DNA from: Asterias amurensis
Taxonomy: Eukaryota; Echinodermata; Asteroidea; Forcipulatida; Asteriidae
Reading direction: 5' to 3'
DNA: 64,000 nt
Assembly: GCF_032118995.1 (NCBI RefSeq)
Contig: NC_092649.1
Span: 23,977,332-24,041,331, forward strand
The position numbers and the translations under genes are program-made. This document shows positions 28,561-40,300 of the stretch, piece after piece (positions within the stretch are counted from its first letter, which is position 1; every line of letters begins with the position of its first letter). The notes beneath the pieces are model-generated. The model was not told where the DNA came from and did no database searches. It was given only the letters and a program-made list of their open reading frames with translations.

Positions 28561-29463
28561 ATTACTCAAAATAATTATTAGCATAAAACCTTACTTAGTA
28601 ACAAGTAATGGGGAGAGGTTGATAGTATACAAATATGGACTGCTTTGAGTGCTATGGTTAAAACTATGACTCCCGAGGTGATCCCCGGAGCGTTCTGTTT
28701 TCCCGAGGCGAAGCCGAGGGAAAATAAAACGCTCCGGGGATCACCGAGGGAGTCATAGTTTTTAACCATTGCACGAGTAAAAGCAGTCAATATTTGTTTA
28801 TAACACCCCAAACATTTCTAAATACTGTACTATTATTATTAAGTTACAGACCTGAATGCTACAATCCACGGACGACGCGAATACAGATTGCAAACACTTT
28901 TACTTACTGTGTTGCATGTAGTGTCATGCAATCCGAAATGGTTACAGACTATTAATTTATCATCCTCGTACACGCAACGGACGTCTGGGTACTGCACACC
29001 GTGTGCTAGTCTGTCGGACTAGCGCACGGCGCCGTGTGCTAGTCTTCGGACTAGCGCATGGCAGACCGACGCACTATCACACGGCCGTCGTCTAGCAAAA
29101 CTAAGACATGTCATGTGACGCGCTCTAAACCAATGAGCAGGCAGAATACTTGCAAGGGGTGTCATAATATAAAACATTGTGAGAAACGGCTCCCTCTGAA
29201 GTGATGAAGTTTTCGATAAAGAAGTAATTTTCCACCAATTTGATTTCGAGACCTCAGAATTAGATTTTGAGGTCTCGAAATCAAGCATCTGAAATCACAC
29301 AACTTCGTGTGACAATGGTGTTTTTTCTTTCATTATTATCTCGCAACTTCGACGACCAATTGAGCTCAAATTTTCACAGAATTGTTATTTCATGCATATG
29401 TTGAGATACACCAAGTAAGAAGACTGGTCTTTGACAATTACCTATCGTGTCCAATGTATTTAA
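28561..29463. mobile_element. MITE family A split by a family J insertion
   Basis: The left part of family A (28561-28632) and the right part (29165-29463) are separated by about 530 bases of family J. The first terminal repeat is lost on the left. Confidence 0.8.
28633..29164. mobile_element. Family J element nested in family A
   Basis: Has a strong palindrome at about 28668-28770 (GATCCCCGGAGCG...CGCTCCGGGGATC) and an internal repeat of GTGCTAGTC.TCGGACTAGCGC. A second copy at 62880-63224 is followed by the same family A half. Confidence 0.75.
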
Positions 29464-29503
29464 GCGTTACAAGCGACTTTTAAATTGGGACCTGACGATT
29501 TTG

Positions 29504-29522
29504 ACCCCCCCCCCCCCCCCCC
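29504..29522. repeat. Poly-C tract
   Basis: About 18 consecutive C, interrupted by one A. Confidence 0.8.
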
Positions 29523-29888
29523 ACCAGCCTCGGTTTATGTTACGTTGGTTTCAAACGTAACTTTAATAGTCTGCGTCTACAAGAGATTATTTTTGAATGA
29601 ATGTTTTAATAGCGTCACGGTTTGAAGAGTGTACAAATACAAATCTGTATCTGAATCAAAGTAGTTTGCTGATTGGATTAGATGCACCCATACGGTTTTA
29701 ATTGGTGTGAGTGATACCCACAGCAAGTCTTTTGTCAAATCACTTTCTCTAAACAAGCCATTCATCTTCATTGATTGGCTCAGTGGTTGAAAGGATCATT
29801 TTATTGGCAGCCGTAACGGGTTGGATTTGTTATAAATTAAGTCAACTTAAATGACAAAATATATAGTAGAAACTATAACTTCTTCGAT

Positions 29889-30345
29889 TGTGACCACTCC
29901 CTGACTATGAAAACTGTGTGAATGGTGTATGATTTGAACATGGTTGTTCCACACAGAAAACACACTTAAGATCATGTACGTTCACAGTGACCATTTCACG
30001 TTGCGACTACTCCGACTATGAAAACTGTGTGAATAGTGTGAGATTTGAACATACTTAGTCCACACAGAAAACACACTGAGATCACTCTGTGTTCACACGG
30101 TGACCATTTCATATTGTGACCACTCACAGACTAGGGAAACTGTGTGAGTAGTGTGTGATTTGAACATGCTTGGTCCACACAGCAAACACTCTGACATCAC
30201 ACTGTGTTCACACTGTGACCAGTTCACGTTGGGACCACTGGTGTGTGATTTTAACATACTTGGTCCACACATAAAACAATCTGAGATCACACTGTGTTCA
30301 CACGGTGACCATTTCACGTTGTGACCACTCACAGACTAGACCATA
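29889..30345. repeat. 113-115 bp tandem repeat, four units
   Basis: Units begin TGTGACCACTC (or variants) at 29889, 30002, 30115, 30230 and 30320. The first three are 113, 113 and 115 bases; the fourth has lost about 24 bases (AGACTA...AACTGTGTGA); the fifth is a stub. Each unit has GGTCCACACAG-type and CACGGTGACCATTTCA segments. Confidence 0.88.
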
Positions 30346-31409
30346 CCCTTACTATATGAAAGCAGTATGAACAACATGTGATTTAGTCATGGTTTAACGG
30401 TAATCGATTAATCTACGTACATACACATGTACTCTTAATTTCGATAAAAATAGGGGGAAACGGTACCGGTACGCATGTATATCTAAAGAAACAAATAAAC
30501 ACAATGTAGAAATATATCTCAGTGTTGTCCTTTATTGAAACATTTTTTCCGAAATAGATTGCAAGTTTTGAAATATATACTTATCCGTACACCATTACCT
30601 TTATTTTGTCTTAAAAATAATAGCACATAAGTATTTCACACCTTTTATGATTTGGGATAAACAAAACTACGGTGTATACGTGCATGATAAGGTTGGTTTT
30701 TATAAAACACGCCGCCTAGCATCTTGATTGGAAACCAATGAATAACGCTTATTTCGAAATGATTAGAAATCGAGATTATTACCAACAACCCCCGACGGGT
30801 CTAATTCGAAACCTAAAAGAGCTGCTTTGTTTTCTAAAATGAAAGAGAAATTACCCCAAAGTGGCACAACATCAAACAGACCAATTATTTCCTTTCACAG
30901 ACATTCTTGCTAAAATCATTAATTTGTCACCACTTCAAAGAACTTTTCACACAATTTCTGCTTTGTTAAAAACATCCGTCAACAATTACATCCCTTTGTA
31001 TCAGTTACCTCTAATCATGTGATGGTTTACTGGGAATTACACTTGCATGGAATTCTTTTAATGGGATTCCCATTATAATGTTTTGTTTTACTCCAATGGT
31101 TTTTTTTATGAGCGCAGCGCAACGGCAGATTGTAGAAACATTACTCACAAGTTCAAATTTCCTGGGCGTTCACTACTAACTCATTGATCCCGGTGCTATT
31201 TTACTACATGCACGTCATCTGTTTATTCTAAAATGACTGAAATAAGAGTAAAAGGTGAGCAAGTTGACTGTCAAATGTACCCGATATCATGAAAGAGAAC
31301 CCCAGCCTGTGTAAAGTATTTATATAAACCCATGTCCTCCGTCGCTCCGGGTGATGAAAGCCAATGGTTTCGTATGATCGCCTTGGCGCCCGATTTTTAA
31401 ACAATCTTT
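30346..31409. other. Intergenic, nothing recognised
   Basis: AT-rich with no repeat-family member, hairpin or convincing ORF. Confidence 0.5.
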
Positions 31410-31785
31410 TTAAAGGCACTGATAGATTCTATTGCAGGTTATTTTTCAGAATAATTGTTAGCATAAAAACTAACTTTATAACTAGCAATGGAGAGCTGTT
31501 GGTGGGTTAAAACATTTTGAGAAATGGCTCCCTCTGTAGTAACGTAATTTTTGAGAAAGAGGTAAATTTTCACTAAAAAAACTTGAGACCTGAAGCCCTT
31601 TTTAAGCATCTGAAAGCACACAACCCCTGTGCAACAAGGGTGTTTTTCTTTCATTATTCTCTCGCATTTTTGATGACAAATTGAGTCAATTTTTTTCACA
31701 GAGTTGTTATTTTGGGCATATGTTTGGATACACCAAGTAAAAATACAGGTCTTTGACAATTACCAAAGGTGTCCAGTGCCTTTAA
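31410..31785. mobile_element. MITE family B copy
   Basis: TTAAAGGCACTGATAGATTC to GTGTCCAGTGCCTTTAA. Shares its right TTAA with the next element. Confidence 0.78.
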
Positions 31786-32076
31786 AGGAACATTACAGAA
31801 TTTGTCAGAAAAAAAAACTCGTCTAAGTTCACAGTCTTACATAAATTTTACATAGTCTTGATGATGTTAAAAGTAGTTTATTGCTCAGTGAGCGTATATT
31901 CAAATTTATTTTTTAAATCGATGTCATGGAAAAATGTGTAATCGGTTGGACTATTTCCTCATGACCCAGATGGCCGATCGATCCCAAACTTCTACTGATG
32001 TGTATATGGTGGATTACATAAAGTGCTGACACTGCCAGCAACTGTTAGCAAAAACAATTCTGTAATGTTCCTTTAA
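31782..32076. mobile_element. MITE family P
   Basis: TTAAAGGAACATTACAGAAT at the left and ATTCTGTAATGTTCCTTTAA at the right are perfect inverted repeats of about 20 bases. The interior is unlike families A, B and F. Confidence 0.85.
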
Positions 32077-32289
32077 ACTTAAATATAAACATCTCTTGGC
32101 CTAGGTCGGAAGCACCAAAGTGCCCTCGCTTTTAGGACTGTACGAAAGGGGTGATGGTTTTGGCACATGGGAAGCTGACATAAACGAAAACCTTTGATCT
32201 GACTGTAAGCACTTCGTTTATAAACGCACATAAATCATACACAAATAATATGTATAGGCCCCCTATATATTTTTCCAAATTTGTTTTAT

Positions 32290-32435
32290 CATTTGGCCTG
32301 ACCCACTTTTGGATTCAGCATGACCCGGATTATGTGTCAAATTGACAAAGAAATGGGATGCAAACTGACGCAGAATCCTAATCAAACTCATGTATTTGAC
32401 AAGTTTCGGGTCAGCATGACCCAGAAATGTTGAGA
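32290..32435. mobile_element. MITE family N fragment
   Basis: Repeated CGGGTCA / TGACCCGG motifs in inverted order, similar to 53570-53765. Confidence 0.5.
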
Positions 32436-32436
32436 A

Positions 32437-33999
32437 TCCACGTCGTGAACAGCTCACATATATTAAGTTACATTTTTTTTCTAAAATTATTTTACGGATT
32501 TGATTCCAGGGGGCCTGGAGTCGTCTTTACTTTAAAAGGTTCAGTTCAGTTATGAATACATTACCCGCAGTCCAATACGCAATTTAAAACCCAAGTTAAA
32601 ACATTCGCAGGAATGTAAAGAACAAACTCTACCTGGCAAGTAGATGCACACATGGTGTTACCGCAAACCAAATATACATTGATACCTCACCGTGCAATGC
32701 CTAAAATCATACATAATGTAGTTAAAGTTATGACTTATTTCCAGATGATATCTTGGCTTAGTTCCTTTGTGTTAGTCGTTGTTGTTTAGTCCAATGATGT
32801 ACTTTTTTGTTTGTTTAGTAAAAACATTCGCAGGAATGTAATTAAACTTATGACATATTTCTAGACGACATCTTGTCTTAGTTCCTTAGTCATTGTTGTT
32901 TAGTCCGTTGATGTGCTTGTTTGTTTGTTTAGTGAGTATAGTTTCTGTCAGGACGGGAACAAACGTTTTGCTTCACCCTTAGCCTAAATGTTGTCCCGTT
33001 TTTGTGATTATTTATCCAGCGTTCGTGTAAATTGTAGTGCTGTTACTTTTCTGGTTCGCATTATATTTGTAACCATGTACCTCGATTTTCACGACTAATG
33101 TGTATTTTATCGTGACAACATTTAAATAAATGTAGTATCCATCTAGTTACAACCAAACCCTTCATGATGGATGACAGAAAATCAAATCTGTATTGGTTTT
33201 CCATCAGTTCATTCTCACACGACCTTGTTCTCATTCCAGTTCAATCAACCTCGATCTGGCACACGGGTTCGATCATTAGGTGTATACACAACTCGCAAAA
33301 CAACATGTTTCCGAGAAATGAGCTCTACTCCTTAATTGTTCATAGCTGAACTTAACAAGTCGAAAGAATAAAAGTAATTCCGACAAAAAAAGGTTCTCTT
33401 AAATCATTTCAATTTTACCAAAGTAAATTAAGTAAGGATTGAGCAATGTTGATTTCATCACGTGATGCAGTAAATCATACGTTGTAAATTTTCTAACTTT
33501 TGATAGAAATTTATAGAAGGAACATAAGGTCATGCACAATTTAGTAACAAGCAATGCACATTTATTAATGTCTAACGAGTGCAATCTGCAACATTTCGGC
33601 CCTACATACAAATTCAAGTTCAAATTCAAATTTAATATTCGTTTATTCTATAAATATACATCACCAAATAAAAAAGCAAAGACAAAGGAAATTTGTTTTA
33701 CAATACAATTTCATTAAAAATATATTTCAGGAATATTATGTTAATGGTTAAATACAATATTAAAAAGATTACTTGAGTGAAGAAACAGAAATGGTGAAAG
33801 CAGCATTTTCAAAAAGAAAAACCTAAAAATCTCCTTGTCGATATCCTTTTTGAAAAACGTGCTTTTAGTTTCTCAAGTTAGACCTTGAAAAGGTAAGCAA
33901 TTAACACCACGTGACATACCCTCCCCCAGGAAGTGTCAGATAATGGTCACTACCTAATCAAGTAGATGAACTTACGTCATAATACTCCACCATTTGCGG
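32437..33999. other. Intergenic upstream of properdin-like gene A
   Basis: Contains a repeat fragment (TACCTGGCAAGTAGATGCAC) at 32625-32700 and a tandem duplication around GTAGTTAAAGTTATGAC / CATTCGCAGGAATGTAA at 32700-32940. No gene. Confidence 0.5.
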
Positions 34000-34048
34000 A
34001 AGTGTTGCTAGTAAGTGACCCTTTGTAGTGCGTTCTACGTGACAACAA

Positions 34049-34071
34049 CCAATGGCAATACCTCATATAAA
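34049..34071 (+). promoter_or_regulatory. CCAAT and TATA boxes of properdin-like gene A
   Basis: CCAAT at 34049-34053 and TATAAA at 34066-34071, followed by GGCAACGG. They lie 178 bases before the signal-peptide ATG, placing transcription start near 34096. Gene B has a TATTTAA box at a matching distance. Confidence 0.6.
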
Positions 34072-34243
34072 GGCAACGGTACGGGGTTTAGAAAGTAGAA
34101 ACCAACACGACTCGTGAAAGCATACAGCAACACTGCGTTATACAACTCGCCAAGGATTATTATTACACGCAAGATATATTACCAGAGCGAAGTTTTAGTG
34201 TTATCGTTATCGCCTCAGTTTTGCAGGAATTTTCTCTTCAAAG

Positions 34244-34325
34244 ATGACTTCAATTTTAAGATTTCTGTTTGTGGCTGGCTGCACGGTCCAGCTTCTTTTC
34301 TCTTCAACAGCATTTGCGACGTCAG
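34244..34325 (+). CDS. Gene A exon 1: signal peptide
   Basis: 27 codons with a hydrophobic core (ILRFLFVAGC, VQLLFSS) and a small-residue cleavage zone (TAFATS). Donor GTAAGC, phase 1. Confidence 0.85.
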
Positions 34326-37300
34326 GTAAGCCGGGTATGTTATGCCATAGTTTTGTAGCCTATACTTATTGTTGTTGTTTAAACAAAAGTAGAACACGAA
34401 TCATATGCGAAACTGCACAAAAAAGGTGTTTGTTTTTTTGCAAAAACATAAAGCTGCCATTCGTTCAACATACTTTTTCAGAAACTGGGTACTAACTCAA
34501 TATGCTTCAACCTTAATGTATGTTCAGTAGTTGTGATGTGGATGTCTTATGGTTCGTCTTTTCATATTGGAAGGCTCAACAATTAAAAGACGGCTCTAGT
34601 GTTCTTTCGGGGACATGTGGAACTAAGTGGAACACTTAATGTACCACCTCTAACACAATCATTGTACTTTATTGGGCCTACATATTTTCTATAATTTGCT
34701 ACTAAGAAACCCCACCACCATTATCTAACATCCAAACGGAGTTCGTGGCTGCTCCTTTTCTGTCCCTTTCTTGTGTGTTCAATTTTGAACTTGACCTGAA
34801 CGTTAGAAACTGTGCACCGTGTGGCGTTTGAAAACGTTTTGGACGCGAAGCTGGCACTATTTAACTTGATTCAAGCCCCGTTCTCGTGAGAGAGGTCCCT
34901 GTATAGCTATTGTGGTCCCGAGACAAGTTGTGAGTTTTCTGGACTGAAAATAAAAAGTCTTTCATGGGATTGGCACTTGAGTTTAAGCGGTTATAATAAC
35001 TATAAGTCTTTGAGGATGTGGAATGTTTTCGGTTCGATTCGACCTAGTCTTGCCGAATCAAGGCAAAATATACAATAGTAAGTGATTTTTTAAATTAATC
35101 TACTGTGAAAACAACAGCAACTGGTAATTTTTACAATTATTGGCACTGTCAAAATTAAGAAGACTCTTACTCTCGCTGTTTTAAGACTATCGTGGTTTTT
35201 GGTTAAATACATCGCTTATTTTGTGATCCGCGCGTCTTTTGGGGTTTACGGCCGGACTTGAACACTATAGCCAAACGTAAATTTGACATAGTGCTGGAAC
35301 CGATCTGGACACCAATTTTTATTAGCAGGAATTTTTGTAACTGAAAACAATTTATTATAATAAAAAATTGATAGATAAATAAACATATAACCAACAGTAT
35401 GGATTTTGTTTTGTGATAGATAGTCATAAAATGCTTTCCCAAATAATTATTTAAATAAATAAATAAACAAATGCAAACTAAGCGAACGATCAAGAATAAC
35501 TTCTACTGTATAATTGTGTTCCGAGTTCCAAATGTATGACTTTAATATATTATGATTAAATTAGCGCACTTATATTATTATTCACTGGAAAAAAATGGTA
35601 TTTTTGAGTTATTTAAAACGATGGAGTTAGAATTACCTCTCCGTGATTAAACGTAGTACGTACAGTTAAAGCCGATGGACACTTTCTGAACAGAACAAAA
35701 ATTAAAAGTTCACAGATTTACAAATAACTTACAGGGTTTACAAAAGGTAATGGTGAAAGACTTCCCTTGAAATATTATTCCATGAAATGCTTTACTTTTT
35801 GAGAAAACATTAAAACAATATAAATTCTCGATATCGAGAATAACGGATTTATTTTAAACATATGTCATGTAACTTTCTCCCGACTCAGATGACCAATTGA
35901 GCCTAAATTTTCACAGGTTTGTTATTTTATATATAAGTTGTGATACACAAAGTGTGGGCCTTTGGGCAATACTGTTTAACGATGTTGTGCCATTACTTTA
36001 AAACACTACTCATTGCAAAAACTATTGCTTGTATACGAAAGACACTTGAAACTCATTGTCAATAACGACGCAACGTTAGTGGGGCCTGTGCCATTTAAGG
36101 AAAGTAAAATCTCACACCAACTTAGCCAAGAACCCAAACTATGTTTGTCAATACTCAATAATGTCAGCTGCAGGCATTCTTGAAAATTCGTTATTCTCGC
36201 GCTACTGTGTAAGTTTTATTTCCTGTTTACACGCATTTACCGCTGAAGAGTTCAGGTGGCTACAAAGGGGGCGTGGCTAGCTTCTCACTTGAGGATATCC
36301 ACTACGTGGGGCCCTCCACTGATCTCTTTTACTGACTTATCAGTGGGCACCTCCCGCTAAACGTCTTTTGGTGAGGGCGTATAAAAACCGCACCTTGGCG
36401 TCGTTCCACGAAGGACTCCTTTTGGGGTGTGTGGGGAGCCGCGTTGCCCCCGTCCTGTCGTAGCACCACGCCCATGACCACGCCCACCGACGGCACATTC
36501 AATGCGATTAGAAAAACCATAGAGGTAGCAAAACACGCACACAGTTTATTCGCATCATGTTCTACTAGACAGTCTTAGGCCTTTTTCGAATCCCACGGCT
36601 GTGGCTCTACTTTCGGTTCAGGCTAGCTTGGCCCCGCGGTTGTTTGAAGTGCGTGTTTTTGCGTATGCGCTCATCTAGGGCTTCACACAAGAGGACGGAG
36701 CCTGAAGCCGAATCCAAAGCATGAGCTGTGGTTTCGAAAAGGGCCGTAGATAAGAGTTTAATTGCATAAGTTCTAACCGGGCGCTCTATATGATGGCATG
36801 AACTGTCAAAATTACCTTAAAAATGTTCTTCTAATAATTAAGAATCCACATCAAAAACCAATTCAAACTGAACTTCCATTCACTCAAACTGAACCCGTTT
36901 TTTTTAAGAGTAACCTAATACAACATCCTCGGTTTCGTTTCTATTTTAAAGAGCTGCAAACCCTTATCACTTTATCGATCTGTAATACACTCGGAGGATT
37001 TCCGTGTTGTGTTCAAACACACGGCCTTGCCATCGGAAATTGAATTTATATGTGAAAGAACTTTGAACACGGGGTCAAATCCATAAGAGTTGCCTAAAAG
37101 TAACTGGATAGCCGGCCTCAACTATAGTGGTAGTAAATAATGAACAAACCACACATGGGAAGTGAGACTTCCTGCTGAAACTGTATAGCAGGATAGTGAA
37201 TGGAAATACCAGAGGAAAGGTGTGTTGGGCGGTTATAAAAAGAAATTCACTTCACCCTTATGTTAATAGACAAGATGATTAGTCGTAATATGCTTGCTTA

Positions 37301-40300
37301 TACTACCAGTGTACCACCAACCGAAAAGCAAACTTAAAGAATTTGCAATTTGTTTTTGTGATCTATAAAATGTTTAACATTTGGAAATCTGTACCACCGT
37401 CACAGAGGCCCTACAACACATAATTTTATAGTTTATCCTTGGTGTGATGGTGTGATGTGTGATGAGTAAGGACGAAGTAGTGTTCCATGTTCGGGCGTAT
37501 CAGACTACATACATCGAATTGAACTGAACTTTAATCATCAAACCTTGACTACAAGGTCCTTTCGTGATACAACCAACCATAGAGTAATGACCAAACCCAC
37601 GCCGGTCACTTTCACTCCAGAGCACTACTGTGGAAGATTATAGAGGTTAACCTCGGTGTTTCTGGCCTTCAAAGCCATCAACAACATCCTTGTTTGTAGT
37701 TTGGCTTGCGAGCTTCAGTAAGGTTCACTTATATTATGAGGCATCGTCGGTTTCGTTACCAGAAATATGTAATAAAAATAAGAACATTGCAACGGTGGAC
37801 GTTTTGCCATAAAGGTACAAAATGCTTTGTTGTGATGGTATGTCTACATGGTCTTTGGTATACACAATCCACCGATGTATAGGCTAGTTTTCTGCATTAA
37901 TTTTACTGGTTTTTATTTTATTTTATTAATGCCAATGTTGTGGTAAGTGTTTGTTTTTGTGGGGAGTTCTGTTTTTGTTGTTGGTCAGTGGAGTTTTGTT
38001 GTGTGTGGTTCTTATTCTGTCCTGATGGGACTGTCGTGGGTTGGGCATGTCTTTACTTTTATTTTATTTTATAGTGCCAATATTGTTTTAAGTCTTTGTT
38101 TAGTGTGGAGTTCTGTTTTTATTTGTTGTTGTTCAATGGAGTTTTGTTGTGTGTGGTTCGTATTCTGTCGGTAGGCCTACAAGTAGGTGTTGCATTGTGT
38201 CCTTCGGTTGACTTTGATTCATGGTCAACTCGTGGGGAATAAAATTCACCATCACACGACATCATAATTAAATCCTGGTTCCATCATCAGATCGAAAACC
38301 TAGAGTTACGGGATACTGTTTTGGTCAGCGCACCCCGATAGGTCAAAGAGGCCGGTGTACTGACGAAATACGCCCGCCGTCCAACCAGACGAGATGGTCT
38401 GGTGCGAAGGAGTGTTGCATGCTCGGCGGTGTGGGCTGGACCACCAAAACCAACGGCAAGAGATGTGAAAATGCCTGCGAGGAGGAGGAACCGGTACCCT
38501 ACATGAAGGATGTCCAGTCCCTGGTGGAAACTCCGGTTATACATAAAGACAAGACGAATTTTCAGAATGGTACGCCTGCAGAACTGCACTTTAATGATAA
38601 TCTCAAAACATGCACAGACATTTTTTTACTAGATGTAAGTGGGCATTATAGCTCTATGGCATTATGTGAAATAAAGCATAGAGAGGGCGGCAATTAACCT
38701 GGTGTTGAATTCATTGAATGATATGGTCAAAAGAGGGCGCTCCTCAAAAACAAAGAGGGTGAACCTTTGCGTGGTACAACAACTTGTCAATCTTACTCCG
38801 TGGCCTGGACTTTTCGGACATTCAATACTGATCATAAAAGAGATCGATTACACAACTTTAAAATTATTGTCTTCAAAATGCGAAAGGTACAATTTCAGGT
38901 TTGTGACGTTGGTTGTTGTTAAGAGAAAAGTTAAGGAAGTTATTTGTGTGGTTGTCTCCCCCAAAATTCACATAGTCACGAACAATGCATTATCGGTGAC
39001 TGTTGGGTGTGGGGCGCACCTGGGTGGGGGGGGGGGGGGGTGTCAAGATTATAAATTGGGCCACAAACGATTAGGTTTCAGCTACAATGATATTCTGAGT
39101 AATAGGTTGTTATGACACTGTGACAGATTCGAACAATACTGCAACTGTCTTGTGGAGCGAATGGGGAAACTGGCTGAACTGCACGGCGTCATGCGGAGCT
39201 GGCAATATGACAAGATATCGGACTTGTAACAGCACAGATCACTGTAACGGCTCGAATGAGGAGACTATCCCATGCAATAGCACTACGAGCTGCAAAGGTA
39301 GTGAAAACAATTCAACTAAAAAGGAAATAAATCACATTGTTTTAAACTGTACATACATTTACCACCACTATTAACCACCACCAGCAACAACATACAAAAA
39401 CACCTTTTGCATTCAAGATTTTGTTTTAAATTACTTGGCTCAACTTCAACCAAACCATACTCATGGTGTAACGTAACGTTACTGTTGTTCGCGTGACAGA
39501 TATTGGTAACGCTACTTGGAGTGTATGGGGTGACTGGCAGAACTGCACGTCACCATGCGGTGTTGGCAATGTGACCAGATATCGGACTTGTAACGGAGGA
39601 CAGAATTGTAACGGCTCGAGTGAGGAGACTATTCCATGTGATAGCAATATAACATGCCAAGGTATTTTAAAGAGCGGCTGTGGAAATTTGAATATAACGC
39701 ATCAAGCGAGATTTTCAAGTGGTGCACACCCATCTGCCATTTTACATGTTCAACATGTGCTTCATAATTAAATTGACATTCCATGTAACTGTACATTGTT
39801 TGTCTGTCTATACCAACATGTTTTGTATACGGCTTTCTTCTTCGTTGACCAAGCTCTTATTATGCATTATAAGTCCTTTCAATAATTAGCGTTATTCTGG
39901 TTTAGGAATCTTGGTCTTTTTTCCATTCAAATTATCTTTATGGCTGCTATTAAATAACAATTTCGATGTTGTGGCTCTATCATTGAAATGACGTTTTTCT
40001 TCAATACCGCTTCATGCAGTTATCGGCTAAGGCCGCAGCCATGATAACATCGCTTGATTTGGACACGGCCCATCTCTATAACCGAAACCCCTCCAATACA
40101 TTTCATTTATTTCTGTGCTTGTAAATCCCAGGGACTCTCAGAAAAAGTGAACTTAATCACTGTTTTTGTTTGTATAGTGTGCACAGAGAGCACGACAAGG
40201 TTGAAGTCATTAGTGTAACCATTTTGTTAATTAAAAAAAAAAGGCAAAAAACGAAATCGCAGTCAGAGGCTCCATTGTGTTTAGAGGGTGTATAAAATGT

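Larger units (their letters stand above)
34326..38290. other. First intron of gene A
   Basis: About 4 kb with a family F MITE at 35666-36002 and a family R MITE at 36583-36748. A GC-rich patch at 36240-36530 has no recognisable RNA or protein. No further exon seen. Confidence 0.55.

Noticed and set aside
30093..30332. Repetitive 79-residue protein (GPNVNWSQCEHSV-like)
   Set aside because: Translation of the 113-bp tandem repeat; unit lengths of 113, 115 and 90 do not keep a frame.
36240..36540. snRNA or 5S rRNA gene in the GC-rich patch
   Set aside because: No U1, U2, U5, U6, U7 or 5S signature was found on either strand; only short inverted repeats.
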